From assembly GCA_002842935.1 (NCBI GenBank), contig PHEM01000100.1, positions 1-9,426 on the forward strand: a stretch of DNA of 9,426 nt, in the 5' to 3' direction. Positions 1 to 6,546 of the stretch are shown one piece after another. The stretch comes from Alphaproteobacteria bacterium HGW-Alphaproteobacteria-13. Its GTDB lineage: Bacteria; Pseudomonadota; Alphaproteobacteria; Sphingomonadales; Sphingomonadaceae. Below the pieces are notes generated by a model. It made no database searches. It was not told the DNA's origin and worked only from the letters and a program-made list of their open reading frames with translations. The translations under genes and the position numbers were made by a program. Each line of letters begins with the position of its first letter. The stretch's first letter is position 1.

Positions 1-84
1 GTGGCGCGAACTTGGCATCGAGAACCTGCGCAAATAGTTCGCTACCCCTGACGTCGATGCCTACCGTGAATCCGTGTCCCTACA

Positions 85-840
85 ATGCACAGAGGCCTTT
101 ATCCCGAACGCATCGGCGCAGAGACCGCTCGCTATTATCGCGGGCAACCGGCCGTATCTCTGCGCCAGCCCACCGGCACGATCGAGGTTCGCCCGGTCCG
201 GGTCGAGAAGGGCAAGGCCATGTTCGCGCTTGCAGTCTTCAACGAGGGCGCGCAGGCCGCCAATTTCGGCATCGAGAATATCCTGGCTAGCGTGAACGCC
301 ATTCCCGTCGGCCTGCCCACCTATCAACAACTCGTTGCAGATGCAGAGGACAAGGCGCGCGGGGCAAGGATCGGCACCATGCTCGCAGCGGGTGCGCTGG
401 CGGGGATCGCCTCGACCGCCTCGAATCGCGGCACCTATGTCCGCCATGTCAGCGGTCCCAGGCGCAGCTACACCAGAGTGATCCACTGGCGTGACGACAC
501 GCCGGCCATTCTTGGCGCCACTGCGGCGATCGCAGGCGGCGCCATGGTCATGCGCGGGATCGACAGAAAGCTCGATTATACGCTCGACCAGCTCGGCGCC
601 GAAATCCTGCAGACGACGACCGTCGATCCGGGCAGCAGCTTCGGTGGCCTGATCGTGGTGCCGATCCCGAAGGATCGCGGCTTCCATGGCCAGATCCAGC
701 TGACTGTCATGTTCAACGGGACAGCCTACCCCTTCGCATTCCGCCTGACCCCGCCCGGCGCACCGCCGCCTGCGCCGCTGCCCGCCACCGCGCTCGCTGA
801 CGGCATCCCGCCGGCGCCGCCCGTCGTTCCACAGCGTTGA
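85..840 (+). CDS. Hypothetical protein, probably missing its N-terminal export signal
   Basis: I do not recognise a named family for this 251-residue protein. It starts MHRGLYPERIG, which reads like the inside of a protein: there is no signal peptide, and the same frame is closed just upstream by TGA codons at 49-51 and 64-66. Two glycine/alanine-rich hydrophobic stretches (about residues 96-107 and 153-166) could be membrane-associated, and the last 30 residues are rich in proline and alanine. Together with the lipoprotein gene 9 bp downstream on the same strand, this suggests an envelope-associated pair, which is inference. No convincing ribosome binding site precedes the ATG. The start may be wrong, or the 5' end may have been lost by rearrangement or frameshift. 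The long open frame with high third-position GC supports it as coding. Confidence 0.7.
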   Translation: MHRGLYPERIGAETARYYRGQPAVSLRQPTGTIEVRPVRVEKGKAMFALAVFNEGAQAANFGIENILASVNAIPVGLPTYQQLVADAEDKARGARIGTMLAAGALAGIASTASNRGTYVRHVSGPRRSYTRVIHWRDDTPAILGATAAIAGGAMVMRGIDRKLDYTLDQLGAEILQTTTVDPGSSFGGLIVVPIPKDRGFHGQIQLTVMFNGTAYPFAFRLTPPGAPPPAPLPATALADGIPPAPPVVPQR

Positions 841-849
841 GAAGTGGAC

Positions 850-1515
850 ATGGCTCGCTCGATACTCGGCCTCGCGGTGCTTCTCGGCGTGGTTCCGCTT
901 GCCGGTTGCGCGAAGACCACGGTCAGTTCTCTGGCCATTGCTTCCGCGCCGATCCGCCAATCGGCCCCGACGTCACTGGCGATCGTCGTCACGGTCGCGC
1001 CGGAACTAGGTGCGGATGATAACGCCGTCAGTGCCGCACACCGTTTGCAGGAGGCACTGCTCGCCAGCTATCGCAAGGCGGGGCTTCAGGTGTCGATCGC
1101 ATCGCCGGCGGCGCCCGTGCTGAGCAGCGCCGTGGTGCGGGTTGAGATACGTCGTGCCGATCCTGGCAGCCGGCTGGAGCGTATGTTGATCGGGTTCGGG
1201 GCTGGACGGTCCGCGCTACAGACCGAGACCCGCCTGGAGCTGGCCGGCGGCAGCAATGTCGCCATGGGCTTTTCAACCACCACGAAGAGCGGTCGCAAGC
1301 CCGGCCTGGTGCTGCCCGGCGTCGTGGCCGCAGGCACCGGAAAACTCATAGGGCTGGCACTGGGCGGCGGCACCGGCTTGCTAGCCGAAGCAGGCGGCGG
1401 GCTTGATCGTTCGGTCAAACGTGCCGCCAACACCATTGTGTCGCAGACCCGCAACTTCTACCGCTCCGCCGGCTGGCCTTGGCCGGCCGGCTCCTCGGCC
1501 GCGCGCAGAAACTGA
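850..1515 (+). CDS. DUF4410-type lipoprotein
   Basis: This is a predicted lipoprotein of about 221 residues. I chose the ATG at 850 over the in-frame GTG at 844 because GAGAAG (839-844) sits 5 nt before it. The N-terminus has a basic residue, a hydrophobic core and a lipobox L-A-G-C (Cys 20 from the ATG), so signal peptidase II processing and lipid anchoring are expected. The central stretch RMLIGFGAGRSALQTET matches the hallmark of the DUF4410 family, small envelope lipoproteins of unknown function. A later Gly/Ala/Leu-rich stretch (KLIGLALGGGTGLLAEAGGG) resembles the family's C-terminal part. It lies 9 bp after the preceding gene and is probably cotranscribed with it. A GC-rich hairpin (GGCTGGCC/GGCCGGCC type) falls in the last codons, near 1470-1492. 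The family call is from memory of the motif, without a search. Confidence 0.75.
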   Translation: MARSILGLAVLLGVVPLAGCAKTTVSSLAIASAPIRQSAPTSLAIVVTVAPELGADDNAVSAAHRLQEALLASYRKAGLQVSIASPAAPVLSSAVVRVEIRRADPGSRLERMLIGFGAGRSALQTETRLELAGGSNVAMGFSTTTKSGRKPGLVLPGVVAAGTGKLIGLALGGGTGLLAEAGGGLDRSVKRAANTIVSQTRNFYRSAGWPWPAGSSAARRN

Positions 1516-1911
1516 ATTGCGAGCCATCCTCACAGATGTCGGCCGAGTAGCGCCGGTCAAAACATGCGGCAGCTGCCTGCGCAGGCGATTGCACGTCGGG
1601 TCGGCATCTCGTCGCCTTGAATTATTGTCGGCGGCTTCCGTCAGGATCAGACATTCGCGGACGCGGAATTCAATGACCTACTTTGGGTCGCCACTTGCCG
1701 CTGCTTCGCTGACGAAAAACACATGATTGTCGACGGGGGAGGCTGGAAATCGGCGGCGCTTCGATCGCTATGGCCGATGATGCACGACAAACCCTGTCGG
1801 TTTGATGCACTGACCGGAAACCTCATTTTGGAGGTTTTCCGTCAGGTCGGAGCGCTAGCGTATATCTGTGCCCGTTCTATGTAACGCCCCCATATTGAGC
1901 AGGTGCTTGGC
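1516..1911. other. Gene-free stretch with two hairpins
   Basis: No open frame here looks like a real gene; the frame that runs to 1726 is the shifted continuation of the lipoprotein gene. The visible structures are a small stem CGACA/TGTCG (1785-1799) and the larger hairpin at 1811-1848, listed separately. The short palindrome-like AGCGCTAGCG follows at 1851-1860. The promoter for the small membrane protein gene at 1912 should lie in the last 60 bp, but I see no strong -35/-10 pair. Confidence 0.5.
1811..1848. repeat. Hairpin (14-nt arms, 6-nt loop)
   Basis: TGACCGGAAACCTC (1811-1824) and GAGGTTTTCCGTCA (1831-1844) pair at 12 of 14 positions around the loop ATTTTG. An alternative pairing also uses GACC (1812-1815) with GGTC (1845-1848). 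No T-run follows on the plus strand, so a standard intrinsic terminator is not obvious. It could end transcription of the lipoprotein gene 300 bp upstream, be a protein-binding site, or mark a recombination boundary. Confidence 0.5.
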
Positions 1912-2247
1912 ATGATACACGCGCGAAGCATCGCGTTGTCCGATCTGAGCGAGGTTGGAAAACCTCAAGGACGACAACTCAATCCAACCGAACAGATGAT
2001 TGCTGCCGTTGGCGAGGACGCACATCAAATTGCGCTCGCCGTGGAAGCTCTTCTCGAAGCATTACGCTATCAACGAAATCGCCACCGAAGGCGTATCGGG
2101 ACGATCCTCGTTCTGATGATCCCGGTTCTGTTTATCGGGATGCTGCTTGGCGCCAGCTACGGAATTGAGGAAGGGCGCTCGCGCGAACGCTATGACTCCC
2201 AATTCAACACGTTGCCGATGCTGCCAGAGGAAAGCCGGTTGCGATGA
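1912..2247 (+). CDS. Small single-pass membrane protein of unknown function
   Basis: This is a predicted protein of 111 residues from the ATG at 1912. An in-frame GTG at 1903 is possible, but GAGCAGG at 1897-1903 is better placed for the ATG. The first 60 residues are polar and mostly helical, then a basic patch (RYQRNRHRRR) is followed by one hydrophobic segment (about residues 62-81, ILVLMIPVLFIGMLLGASYG) and a short charged tail. The basic patch before the helix suggests the N-terminal domain is cytoplasmic. The gene converges on the relaxase gene, with only 25 bp between the stop codons, and a palindrome lies between them. Small one-helix membrane proteins occur beside relaxase genes (for example MobB-like proteins of IncQ plasmids), but I see no sequence match to them. 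Function is unknown. Confidence 0.55.
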   Translation: MIHARSIALSDLSEVGKPQGRQLNPTEQMIAAVGEDAHQIALAVEALLEALRYQRNRHRRRIGTILVLMIPVLFIGMLLGASYGIEEGRSRERYDSQFNTLPMLPEESRLR

Positions 2248-2250
2248 GCG

Positions 2251-2274
2251 AGCCGGTGGCAGCTGCCACCGGCT
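2251..2274. repeat. Palindromic repeat, copy 1 (24 bp, perfect)
   Basis: A perfect 24-bp palindrome with core GGTGGCAGCTGCCACC extended by 4 bp on each side (AGCC/GGCT). It lies between two convergent genes, and the relaxase TAG stop (minus strand, 2275-2273) falls in its edge. No T-run follows on either strand. It belongs to the repeat family also found at 3997-4018, 4306-4321, 7127-7144 and 7260-7281. Candidate roles are a binding site for a plasmid regulator or a bidirectional transcription barrier. Confidence 0.85.
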
Positions 2275-3340
2275 AGCGCTGTGGACCGCGTGGCCGGTCC
2301 TCTTTCGCTTTCTGCGGTCCTGCGCGGCTGACGCCTTCGCGTCGTTCCTTCTCGCGCACCAGCGATGACACAAGCTGTTCGTGCAAGGTAGGCACCCGCC
2401 CCGCCCTCACGAACTCGCGCACCTGGCCCGCCAACATTCGGTCCTGATGATCCTTGCTCCGGGCAAGGCGATCTGCCGCCGCAAGGTAGATCCGCTGGGC
2501 CTGTCCCCATTGCTCGCGACTTGCGGCCATGAACGCCGGTGCCGATGCGCGGCCAAGAAAATGATCGCGGGCCGCATTGCGGCAACGATCGCTCGCATGG
2601 GGACGCTGCGGACGCTTCCCGCGCGCATAATCGTCTCGCGCCCGTCTGAGGGCGGTGGTCGGTTCTCTTGTTCCGACGCCACGCGCGGCGCGCGGCGTGG
2701 CCTCGGCGGTAACTCCCCGCGCCCGCAATTCCTCGGCAAAGCGTTCCCGGTAGTGATGCAGGGTCTGAGGCCGTGGATTGAAGCGGCGGCCCGTGTCCCC
2801 GCGTGCGGCGACCGTCAGGTGAACATGCGGCCTGGGCGTGTCCGTGTGGAGCGCCATGACGTAATCCCATTCGTCCGCGATTTCGCTCCGCGCCACTTCC
2901 CGAACGGCCGAAAGAACCTTGTCGGGGTCTGTGCCTGCCGGCATCGAGAAAACCATGCTGACAGCTGCCACGGTCGAATTGTCGCGCCAATAGACAGGAT
3001 CGCCCCAATCGCGCGCCAGCTCCGCCCGATCTTCCTTGTCAGTCAGAATGTCGCCATCGCGCGTTTCAAGCGGCACATCGCCTTTGCGGCCGATATAGTC
3101 GAGATGCGCCGCCGCATGGTTCTTTCCCTTCGGCCTGCCCGTAACCTTGACCATGACCTCCGGGGCACGGCTGACGACGCGGGCAAGCCGCGCCCGCGTG
3201 CTCCCGCCTTGGCCTGCTCGACGCGAACTAAGCGAGCGCAGCAACATGTCAGTCCCGCGCCTATTCGGGTCGCTGGTCAGCTTTGGTTTGAAGAGCGCAG
3301 CGAGCTGGCCCGCCTCAAAGCTGCTGTCAAAGTCGCTCAC
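2273..3340 (-). CDS. MOBP-type relaxase (MobA/VirD2-like nuclease)
   Basis: The conjugative relaxase nicks one DNA strand at oriT, stays bound through a tyrosine and pilots the strand to the recipient. I chose the GTG at 3340-3338: GGGAGG lies 6-7 nt upstream, and it overlaps the end of mobC by 14 nt, so translation is probably coupled. This gives 355 residues. The catalytic signature is visible: HAAAHLDYIGRKG with candidate Tyr82 (motif I), then LHTDTPRPHVHLTV with His165, His172 and His174, the metal-binding histidine triad (motif III) of the relaxase/mobilization nuclease family. There is a conserved NPRPQTLHHYRERFAEELR stretch after it. The C-terminal 150 residues are basic and polar with no primase or helicase domain. 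Tyr82 is unusually far from the N-terminus because of a polar leader of about 60 residues. No coupling protein or type IV secretion genes are in the window, so the element is probably mobilizable rather than self-transmissible. Confidence 0.9.
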   Translation of the reverse strand: MSDFDSSFEAGQLAALFKPKLTSDPNRRGTDMLLRSLSSRRAGQGGSTRARLARVVSRAPEVMVKVTGRPKGKNHAAAHLDYIGRKGDVPLETRDGDILTDKEDRAELARDWGDPVYWRDNSTVAAVSMVFSMPAGTDPDKVLSAVREVARSEIADEWDYVMALHTDTPRPHVHLTVAARGDTGRRFNPRPQTLHHYRERFAEELRARGVTAEATPRAARGVGTREPTTALRRARDDYARGKRPQRPHASDRCRNAARDHFLGRASAPAFMAASREQWGQAQRIYLAAADRLARSKDHQDRMLAGQVREFVRAGRVPTLHEQLVSSLVREKERREGVSRAGPQKAKEDRPRGPQR

Positions 3341-3878
3341 CAGGCACCTCCCAATAGACAAGATCGGCCTTTGTCGCTGCACCGATACCTTCGACGGCCG
3401 CGCCGATCGCCGCGCGCAGGTCGTTGACCTTTTGCAGCTCGCCGGCGATCTCCGCTGCATTGTCCGCCAGTGCCATCTTGTTCGCTGCGCGGGCGATCTG
3501 ATTCACGTTGCGGCCAATGCGCTGTAACGCCTGACGGCAATTCAACAGCTCTTCGCGCAACTCGCGATCGACGGGCGCGGCAATGCCGATGTGTCGCCGC
3601 ACAAGTGCCATGGCCCAGGTAGCAGGGGTCATGCGCCGCTCTTTTGCGCGATGGCGGATCACGGCCAGTTCGGTTTCAGTCGGCCGAAGATAAAGGCGGT
3701 GCTCGCCAGCGGCCTCACGATCGGCGACGGGGGCGGCTTCCATAGCCGCCCCTGACTGCCGGAGCACGGCGTCAACCAGCTGACGCATGAAGGGGCCGCG
3801 CCCTCCCCTCGTCTGCGCGAGCGCGTCGATCTTTGCGAGCTTGGCCGCCTCGATCTTGAAGCCCAGCGTCTTTTCCAT
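3327..3878 (-). CDS. mobC: Mobilization accessory protein MobC
   Basis: MobC proteins bind oriT beside the relaxase and help open the DNA or recruit the relaxase. The predicted protein has 183 residues from the ATG at 3878. An upstream extension to 3953 is open but would run through the inverted-repeat region, and MEKTLGFKIEAAKLAKIDALA looks like a natural N-terminus. The region around residues 60-140 contains LYLRPTETELAVIRHRAKERRMTPATWA and then LQRIGRNVNQIARAAN, the hallmark helix of the MobC family (compare G-x-N-hydrophobic-N-Q-I-A). The C-terminal 40 residues are an Ala/Glu-rich helix. Its last codons carry the ribosome binding site of the relaxase gene (14-nt overlap). The Shine-Dalgarno site for mobC itself is poor (GGGAG about 13 nt away), and one arm of a 16-bp inverted repeat abuts the start codon, which suggests repression by a protein bound there. 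Confidence 0.85.
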   Translation of the reverse strand: MEKTLGFKIEAAKLAKIDALAQTRGGRGPFMRQLVDAVLRQSGAAMEAAPVADREAAGEHRLYLRPTETELAVIRHRAKERRMTPATWAMALVRRHIGIAAPVDRELREELLNCRQALQRIGRNVNQIARAANKMALADNAAEIAGELQKVNDLRAAIGAAVEGIGAATKADLVYWEVPGERL

Positions 3879-3989
3879 GTGGGGTAGGTATCTCCCAACC
3901 GTGAAGCGCGATCCGATGGGATTGAGCGTAACGGTTAACATTAGCCGCCGCAAGGCTTATCCCGCCATACAGTAGATACCTACCCCACA
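3878..3989. other. Candidate oriT / mobC operator bounded by 16-bp inverted repeats
   Basis: TGTGGGGTAGGTATCT (3878-3893) and its exact reverse complement (3974-3989) flank an 80-bp spacer just upstream of mobC. The spacer contains a second inverted pair, AACCGT (3897-3902) and ACGGTT (3931-3936), and a small hairpin AGCC-N7-GGCT ending at 3957. Directly after that hairpin comes TATCCCGC (3958-3965), one base away from the P-type nic consensus YATCCTG|Y. In RP4 the nic site also follows an inverted repeat. Location upstream of mobC, repeat layout and near-consensus nic together suggest oriT. The right-hand arm also overlaps the likely mobC promoter, so an operator role is possible as well. 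The repeats are directly seen; the oriT role is inference. Confidence 0.5.
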
Positions 3990-3992
3990 AAC

Positions 3993-4018
3993 AAAAAGCG
4001 GTGGCAACTGCCACCGCT
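3993..4018 (-). terminator. Intrinsic terminator after parB; palindromic repeat copy 2
   Basis: On the minus strand, downstream of the parB stop, a hairpin with 10-bp arms (AGCGGTGGCA/TGCCACCGCT, 3997-4018) is followed by TTTTT (3997-3993). This fits rho-independent termination of the xre-parA-parB operon before mobC. The hairpin is a variant of the palindrome family in this window, differing from the perfect core only at the two central bases (AACT instead of AGCT), which would lie in the loop. Confidence 0.75.
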
Positions 4019-4068
4019 CTAAATTCCACGTCGCCTCGATGCTGAGTGAACGTGGACGGTAAAAGCTA

Positions 4069-5094
4069 TCAGAAGTCGAAGGTTTGGGGCGCGGCCTCGC
4101 CGTCGAACCGAACCGTGACCTGGCCGCTTAGAACAATCCCGCGACGGCCCTGAATGATGATGGCCGGTGCGTCGGTAGCCTCTTTCGGCTGACGGGGGGC
4201 GCGCGGCTTGTGATCGGAAGGATCGGCAAGCTCGGCCCCCTCCCCTTCCCGCTCGTCGTCGTGGGCGTCCAGTTCGGGCCGCTCCCGACGATCGTCCGTC
4301 GCACTGGTAGCAGCTGCCACCGACGCGCGCGATTCTTGGGGCGGCGCTGGATCGTCGATCGCTTTAGCGGCACCGGCCTGCACGGTCTCTTCATCGGGAC
4401 TGCCTTGGAGCGTAGCAAGAAACTGCTCACAGGCGGCGGCTGTCGGATTTTCGTTTGCTGCCACGAAAATGCGCGTGGCCTGCTCGTCCAGCTCGATCGC
4501 GTGTTTGATCGCGACGGCGGCACGCGGAGAACAATTCTTCAACGCGGCAAGAATGTCTTCGGGCAAGGTGCGCAGCGAGTAGAGCCGCTTCACTTCCGAA
4601 TGCGGCTTGGCGATGCGCGCGGCTAGATCCTTTGTCGAGAGCGTGTCACTGACGCGGCTCGCGATGAAACTGACGCGCTCAGCCAGACTTAGGGCTTGGC
4701 GTTGCTCGTTCTCAAGAAACTGGTCGAGGCCAATATCGCGCTCGGCGTCCGCCTGATCCAGAACGGTGTCGATCTGGTCGAAACCAAGCTGGCGGCACGC
4801 GCGATAGCGCCGCTCGCCGTAGCGGATGATGTAGCGACCGTTCGATGTTGGCGCGACAACGATGGGTTGTAGCAAGCCGCGGTCCTTTATGGTCGCGGCC
4901 AGTGCATCAATCTCGGCCTGGTCGAACTCCCGGCGAACCTGCGTGGGGTCTGGATCAATGTCATCGAGCGGAAGGCGCTGAAACCGTCCAGCTGCCTTGA
5001 ACTCGGTATTCGCGGGGACGGCCGAAAAGTCCATCGCGTCCATATCGAAGTCGGCAAAGCTCTTCTTCGCCGGTTTGACAGCTGCCTTGCTCAT
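4069..5094 (-). CDS. parB: ParB/KorB-like partition and regulatory protein
   Basis: ParB binds centromere-like palindromes and works with ParA to distribute plasmid copies; KorB-type members also repress plasmid promoters. The 341-residue protein starts at ATG 5094, which overlaps the parA stop (ATGA), with GAGAGGG upstream. Residues 37-130 form the ParB N-terminal CTP-binding domain, with LLQPIVV, the box II motif GERRYRA (93-99) and the LENEQR motif (127-132). A helix-turn-helix region follows (about 152-182, STKDLAARIAKPHSEVKRL). Residues 235-310 are an acidic, low-complexity linker, and the final 30 residues (RRGIVLSGQVTVRFDG) look like a short beta-rich end, comparable to the SH3-like dimer domain of RP4 KorB. 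The length is close to KorB (358). The palindromes scattered through the window are the best visible candidates for its binding site, which is inference. Confidence 0.92.
   Translation of the reverse strand: MSKAAVKPAKKSFADFDMDAMDFSAVPANTEFKAAGRFQRLPLDDIDPDPTQVRREFDQAEIDALAATIKDRGLLQPIVVAPTSNGRYIIRYGERRYRACRQLGFDQIDTVLDQADAERDIGLDQFLENEQRQALSLAERVSFIASRVSDTLSTKDLAARIAKPHSEVKRLYSLRTLPEDILAALKNCSPRAAVAIKHAIELDEQATRIFVAANENPTAAACEQFLATLQGSPDEETVQAGAAKAIDDPAPPQESRASVAAATSATDDRRERPELDAHDDEREGEGAELADPSDHKPRAPRQPKEATDAPAIIIQGRRGIVLSGQVTVRFDGEAAPQTFDF
4306..4321. repeat. Palindromic repeat, copy 3 (one mismatch, inside parB)
   Basis: GGTAGCAGCTGCCACC differs from the palindrome core found elsewhere in this window by one base. 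It lies in the part of parB that encodes the low-complexity linker (residues around 259-264), where sequence constraint is low. It may be a real site carried inside the gene, or chance from Ala codons. Confidence 0.45.
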
Positions 5095-5849
5095 GCGGCT
5101 TCCCTCTCAGCTTGATCGACAATGTAGGAGACGACTTCGCGCACGATCGGCGCGCTACGCCGCGTGTCCTTTGCCAAGCGCCAAACGGGAATTTCGAGTA
5201 ACGCCGCCTCGCGCATGTGCTCGCGGTGCGGAATGGTGTGCGGCACCACATTGGCAGGAAGCGCCTGCCCAATGCGGTCCATCAGCATTTTTGAAACTTC
5301 GCTCGTTGTCTGAACGCGATTGAACACGATCCCGAACCGGGTCGCGTTCCCCTCCCCGCGCACCTTGTTTGCAAGGCTGATGCTTTGCGAGATTTCGTTG
5401 AGCGACTGACGCGCGGTTTTATCGGGGTCCAGCGGGACCGCGACATAATCGGACGCAATCAGAGCCATGAGGTTCCGGCCATCCCACGCGGGCGCAGTGT
5501 CGATCACGCAGTAGTCGTAGTGCTTGGCAAGGCCGGCACGAATGGCGCGGACATAAGCGCCGATGTGCTGGCCTTGCTGCGGGCTGTCAGTCGTCAACTC
5601 GACAATCTGCCGTGTGTTCTTGAAACAGGCCAGCGCCGGAGGTTCTTCGTTCGGCTCGAAGTCAAGAATCGACTGAACCGGGCCGATTTGCTCGAACTCG
5701 GCTTTCAGCATCCCGGCACTGTGGCATTGCTTGTCCAGGTCCAGGACCACGACACGCTTGCCCTGCTCGGCCAGATGCCACGCGATATGACAGGTAAGCG
5801 TGGTCTTGCCGATGCCGCCGCGCTCATTGGTCACTACGATTGTTCGCAT
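5091..5849 (-). CDS. parA: ParA-family partition ATPase
   Basis: ParA is the ATPase that positions plasmid copies through ParB. I chose the ATG at 5849, preceded by AAGGG with a 7-nt gap, giving 252 residues; the open frame extends 9 codons upstream but has no ribosome binding site. The P-loop is ERGGIGKTT (residues 9-17). Family members usually read KGGxGKT, and here the signature lysine is Arg10, while the P-loop lysine (Lys15) is intact. Walker A' is VVVLDLDKQ (Asp37, Asp39) and Walker B is YCVIDTAP (Asp117). There is no N-terminal helix-turn-helix domain, as in IncC2 of RP4 and other small ParA forms, so regulation probably falls to ParB and the XRE protein upstream. It overlaps parB by 4 nt and starts 30 bp after the small membrane protein gene. 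Confidence 0.92.
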   Translation of the reverse strand: MRTIVVTNERGGIGKTTLTCHIAWHLAEQGKRVVVLDLDKQCHSAGMLKAEFEQIGPVQSILDFEPNEEPPALACFKNTRQIVELTTDSPQQGQHIGAYVRAIRAGLAKHYDYCVIDTAPAWDGRNLMALIASDYVAVPLDPDKTARQSLNEISQSISLANKVRGEGNATRFGIVFNRVQTTSEVSKMLMDRIGQALPANVVPHTIPHREHMREAALLEIPVWRLAKDTRRSAPIVREVVSYIVDQAEREAA

Positions 5850-5879
5850 TGAGAATCCCTTCAATGGCTGCGCCACGGG

Positions 5880-6227
5880 CTACTTGTGCCAGCGGTTGTG
5901 GGCGGCGCTGTTTCCCGATCCGAAGCGATACTGCGACTGCATATACCAAGGGTTCGGATCGTCATTCAGGTTGAGGCCCTTGCGCTTGCGGCGCGGGCCG
6001 GTCTGTTCGGTTGGCGGGTCTTTGCCGAAGAAAACGATCAGCACGAAGACGGCGACGGTTCCCACTCCGAGCCAGCCAAAAGCGAAATAGGCCGCGAGAC
6101 CGACTGCAAGGACGACGATCAGCGCAATTGCCGCGATCGCAAGCCACAGGGCAAGCGATGCCCAAAGCATGACAGTCCGTAGCACGCTGGCTGCGCGCCG
6201 AAGTTTGCTGGCAATCTCACGGCGCAT
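5880..6227 (-). CDS. Small two-helix membrane protein in the par operon
   Basis: This 115-residue protein starts at ATG 6227 with a strong site TAGGAGG 5 nt upstream; the TAG in that site is the stop codon of the XRE gene, so the two are translationally coupled. After a basic N-terminus (MRREIASKLRRAASVLR) comes a long hydrophobic region (about residues 18-67) that fits two transmembrane helices joined by a short FGWLGVG turn. The C-terminal 45 residues are polar and basic with a PRRKRKGLNLNDDPNPWYMQ stretch, expected in the cytoplasm by the positive-inside rule. I do not recognise the family. Its place between a regulator and parA/parB suggests a plasmid maintenance role, for example linking partition to the membrane, or stress protection; that is inference. 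Only 30 bp separate its stop from parA. Confidence 0.8.
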   Translation of the reverse strand: MRREIASKLRRAASVLRTVMLWASLALWLAIAAIALIVVLAVGLAAYFAFGWLGVGTVAVFVLIVFFGKDPPTEQTGPRRKRKGLNLNDDPNPWYMQSQYRFGSGNSAAHNRWHK

Positions 6228-6236
6228 AGCGGCCTC

Positions 6237-6488
6237 CTAAGCTGTTCGGCTCTCGCCTCGCTCGGAGCCGATCAACTTAGGGAAAGGCTGCTCCCTGAAG
6301 ATGTTCGGCACCTCGGTTCGCAGGGCACGCGACATACGGAGCGCCGTCAGCAAAGTGGCGTCCTGCCTGCCGTTCTCGATGGCCGCGACTGTTTCAGGTG
6401 AGACTTGAATCCTCGCTGCCAGCTCGGATTGCGTAAGTCCGGAAGCGACGCGCAAGCTCGCTACACGATTGAACAGTTTGGCCGCCAC
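6237..6488 (-). CDS. XRE-family transcriptional regulator
   Basis: This is a small DNA-binding repressor of the Cro/C1 type, 83 residues. The start is GTG at 6488, with GAGG 5 nt upstream; a nearby ATG at 6501 is out of frame. The helix-turn-helix occupies about residues 7-61, with LRVASGLTQSELAARIQVSPETVAAIENGR showing the usual TQ..LA...VS...V..IE.G pattern. A short charged tail follows. It heads the operon XRE - membrane protein - parA - parB and most likely represses it. A 19-bp inverted repeat 20 bp upstream of the start (ACCCTA-N7-TAGGGT) is the obvious candidate operator. Confidence 0.9.
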   Translation of the reverse strand: MAAKLFNRVASLRVASGLTQSELAARIQVSPETVAAIENGRQDATLLTALRMSRALRTEVPNIFREQPFPKLIGSERGESRTA

Positions 6489-6507
6489 AGATGCCTCGCA
6501 TAGTTAA

Positions 6508-6526
6508 ACCCTATTCTTGTTAGGGT
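6508..6526. promoter_or_regulatory. Candidate operator of the XRE gene
   Basis: ACCCTA (6508-6513), a 7-nt spacer and TAGGGT (6521-6526) form a perfect inverted repeat between the ssb terminator and the XRE start codon at 6488. Half-sites of 6 bp with centres about 13 bp apart suit a dimeric XRE repressor. The promoter of the par operon should overlap it, although I see no strong -35/-10 pair. Confidence 0.55.
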
Positions 6527-6546
6527 CTGTGAAAGGCATTGTCCAC

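Noticed and set aside
2..37. Possible last 11 codons of an upstream plus-strand gene ending in TAG
   Set aside because: Too short to tell from chance; it is mentioned only as part of the discussion of the first gene's start.
61..960. Minus-strand frame of 299 codons opposite the first gene
   Set aside because: Arg/Gly/Asp-rich composition typical of an antisense frame in high-GC DNA; the plus-strand frames have better protein character and a lipobox.
1403..1726. Plus-strand frame of 107 codons after the lipoprotein gene
   Set aside because: It overlaps the lipoprotein gene for a third of its length, is Arg/Pro/Ser-rich and has no ribosome binding site.
2961..2970. Partial palindrome CAGCTGCCA in the relaxase gene (similar bits near 4990 and 5082)
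   Set aside because: Only half of the core is present and it encodes ordinary Ala/Val codons; chance similarity.
2381..3427. Plus-strand frame of 348 codons opposite the relaxase
   Set aside because: It is the mirror of a gene with clear relaxase motifs; its composition is rich in Arg, Cys and His without any domain.
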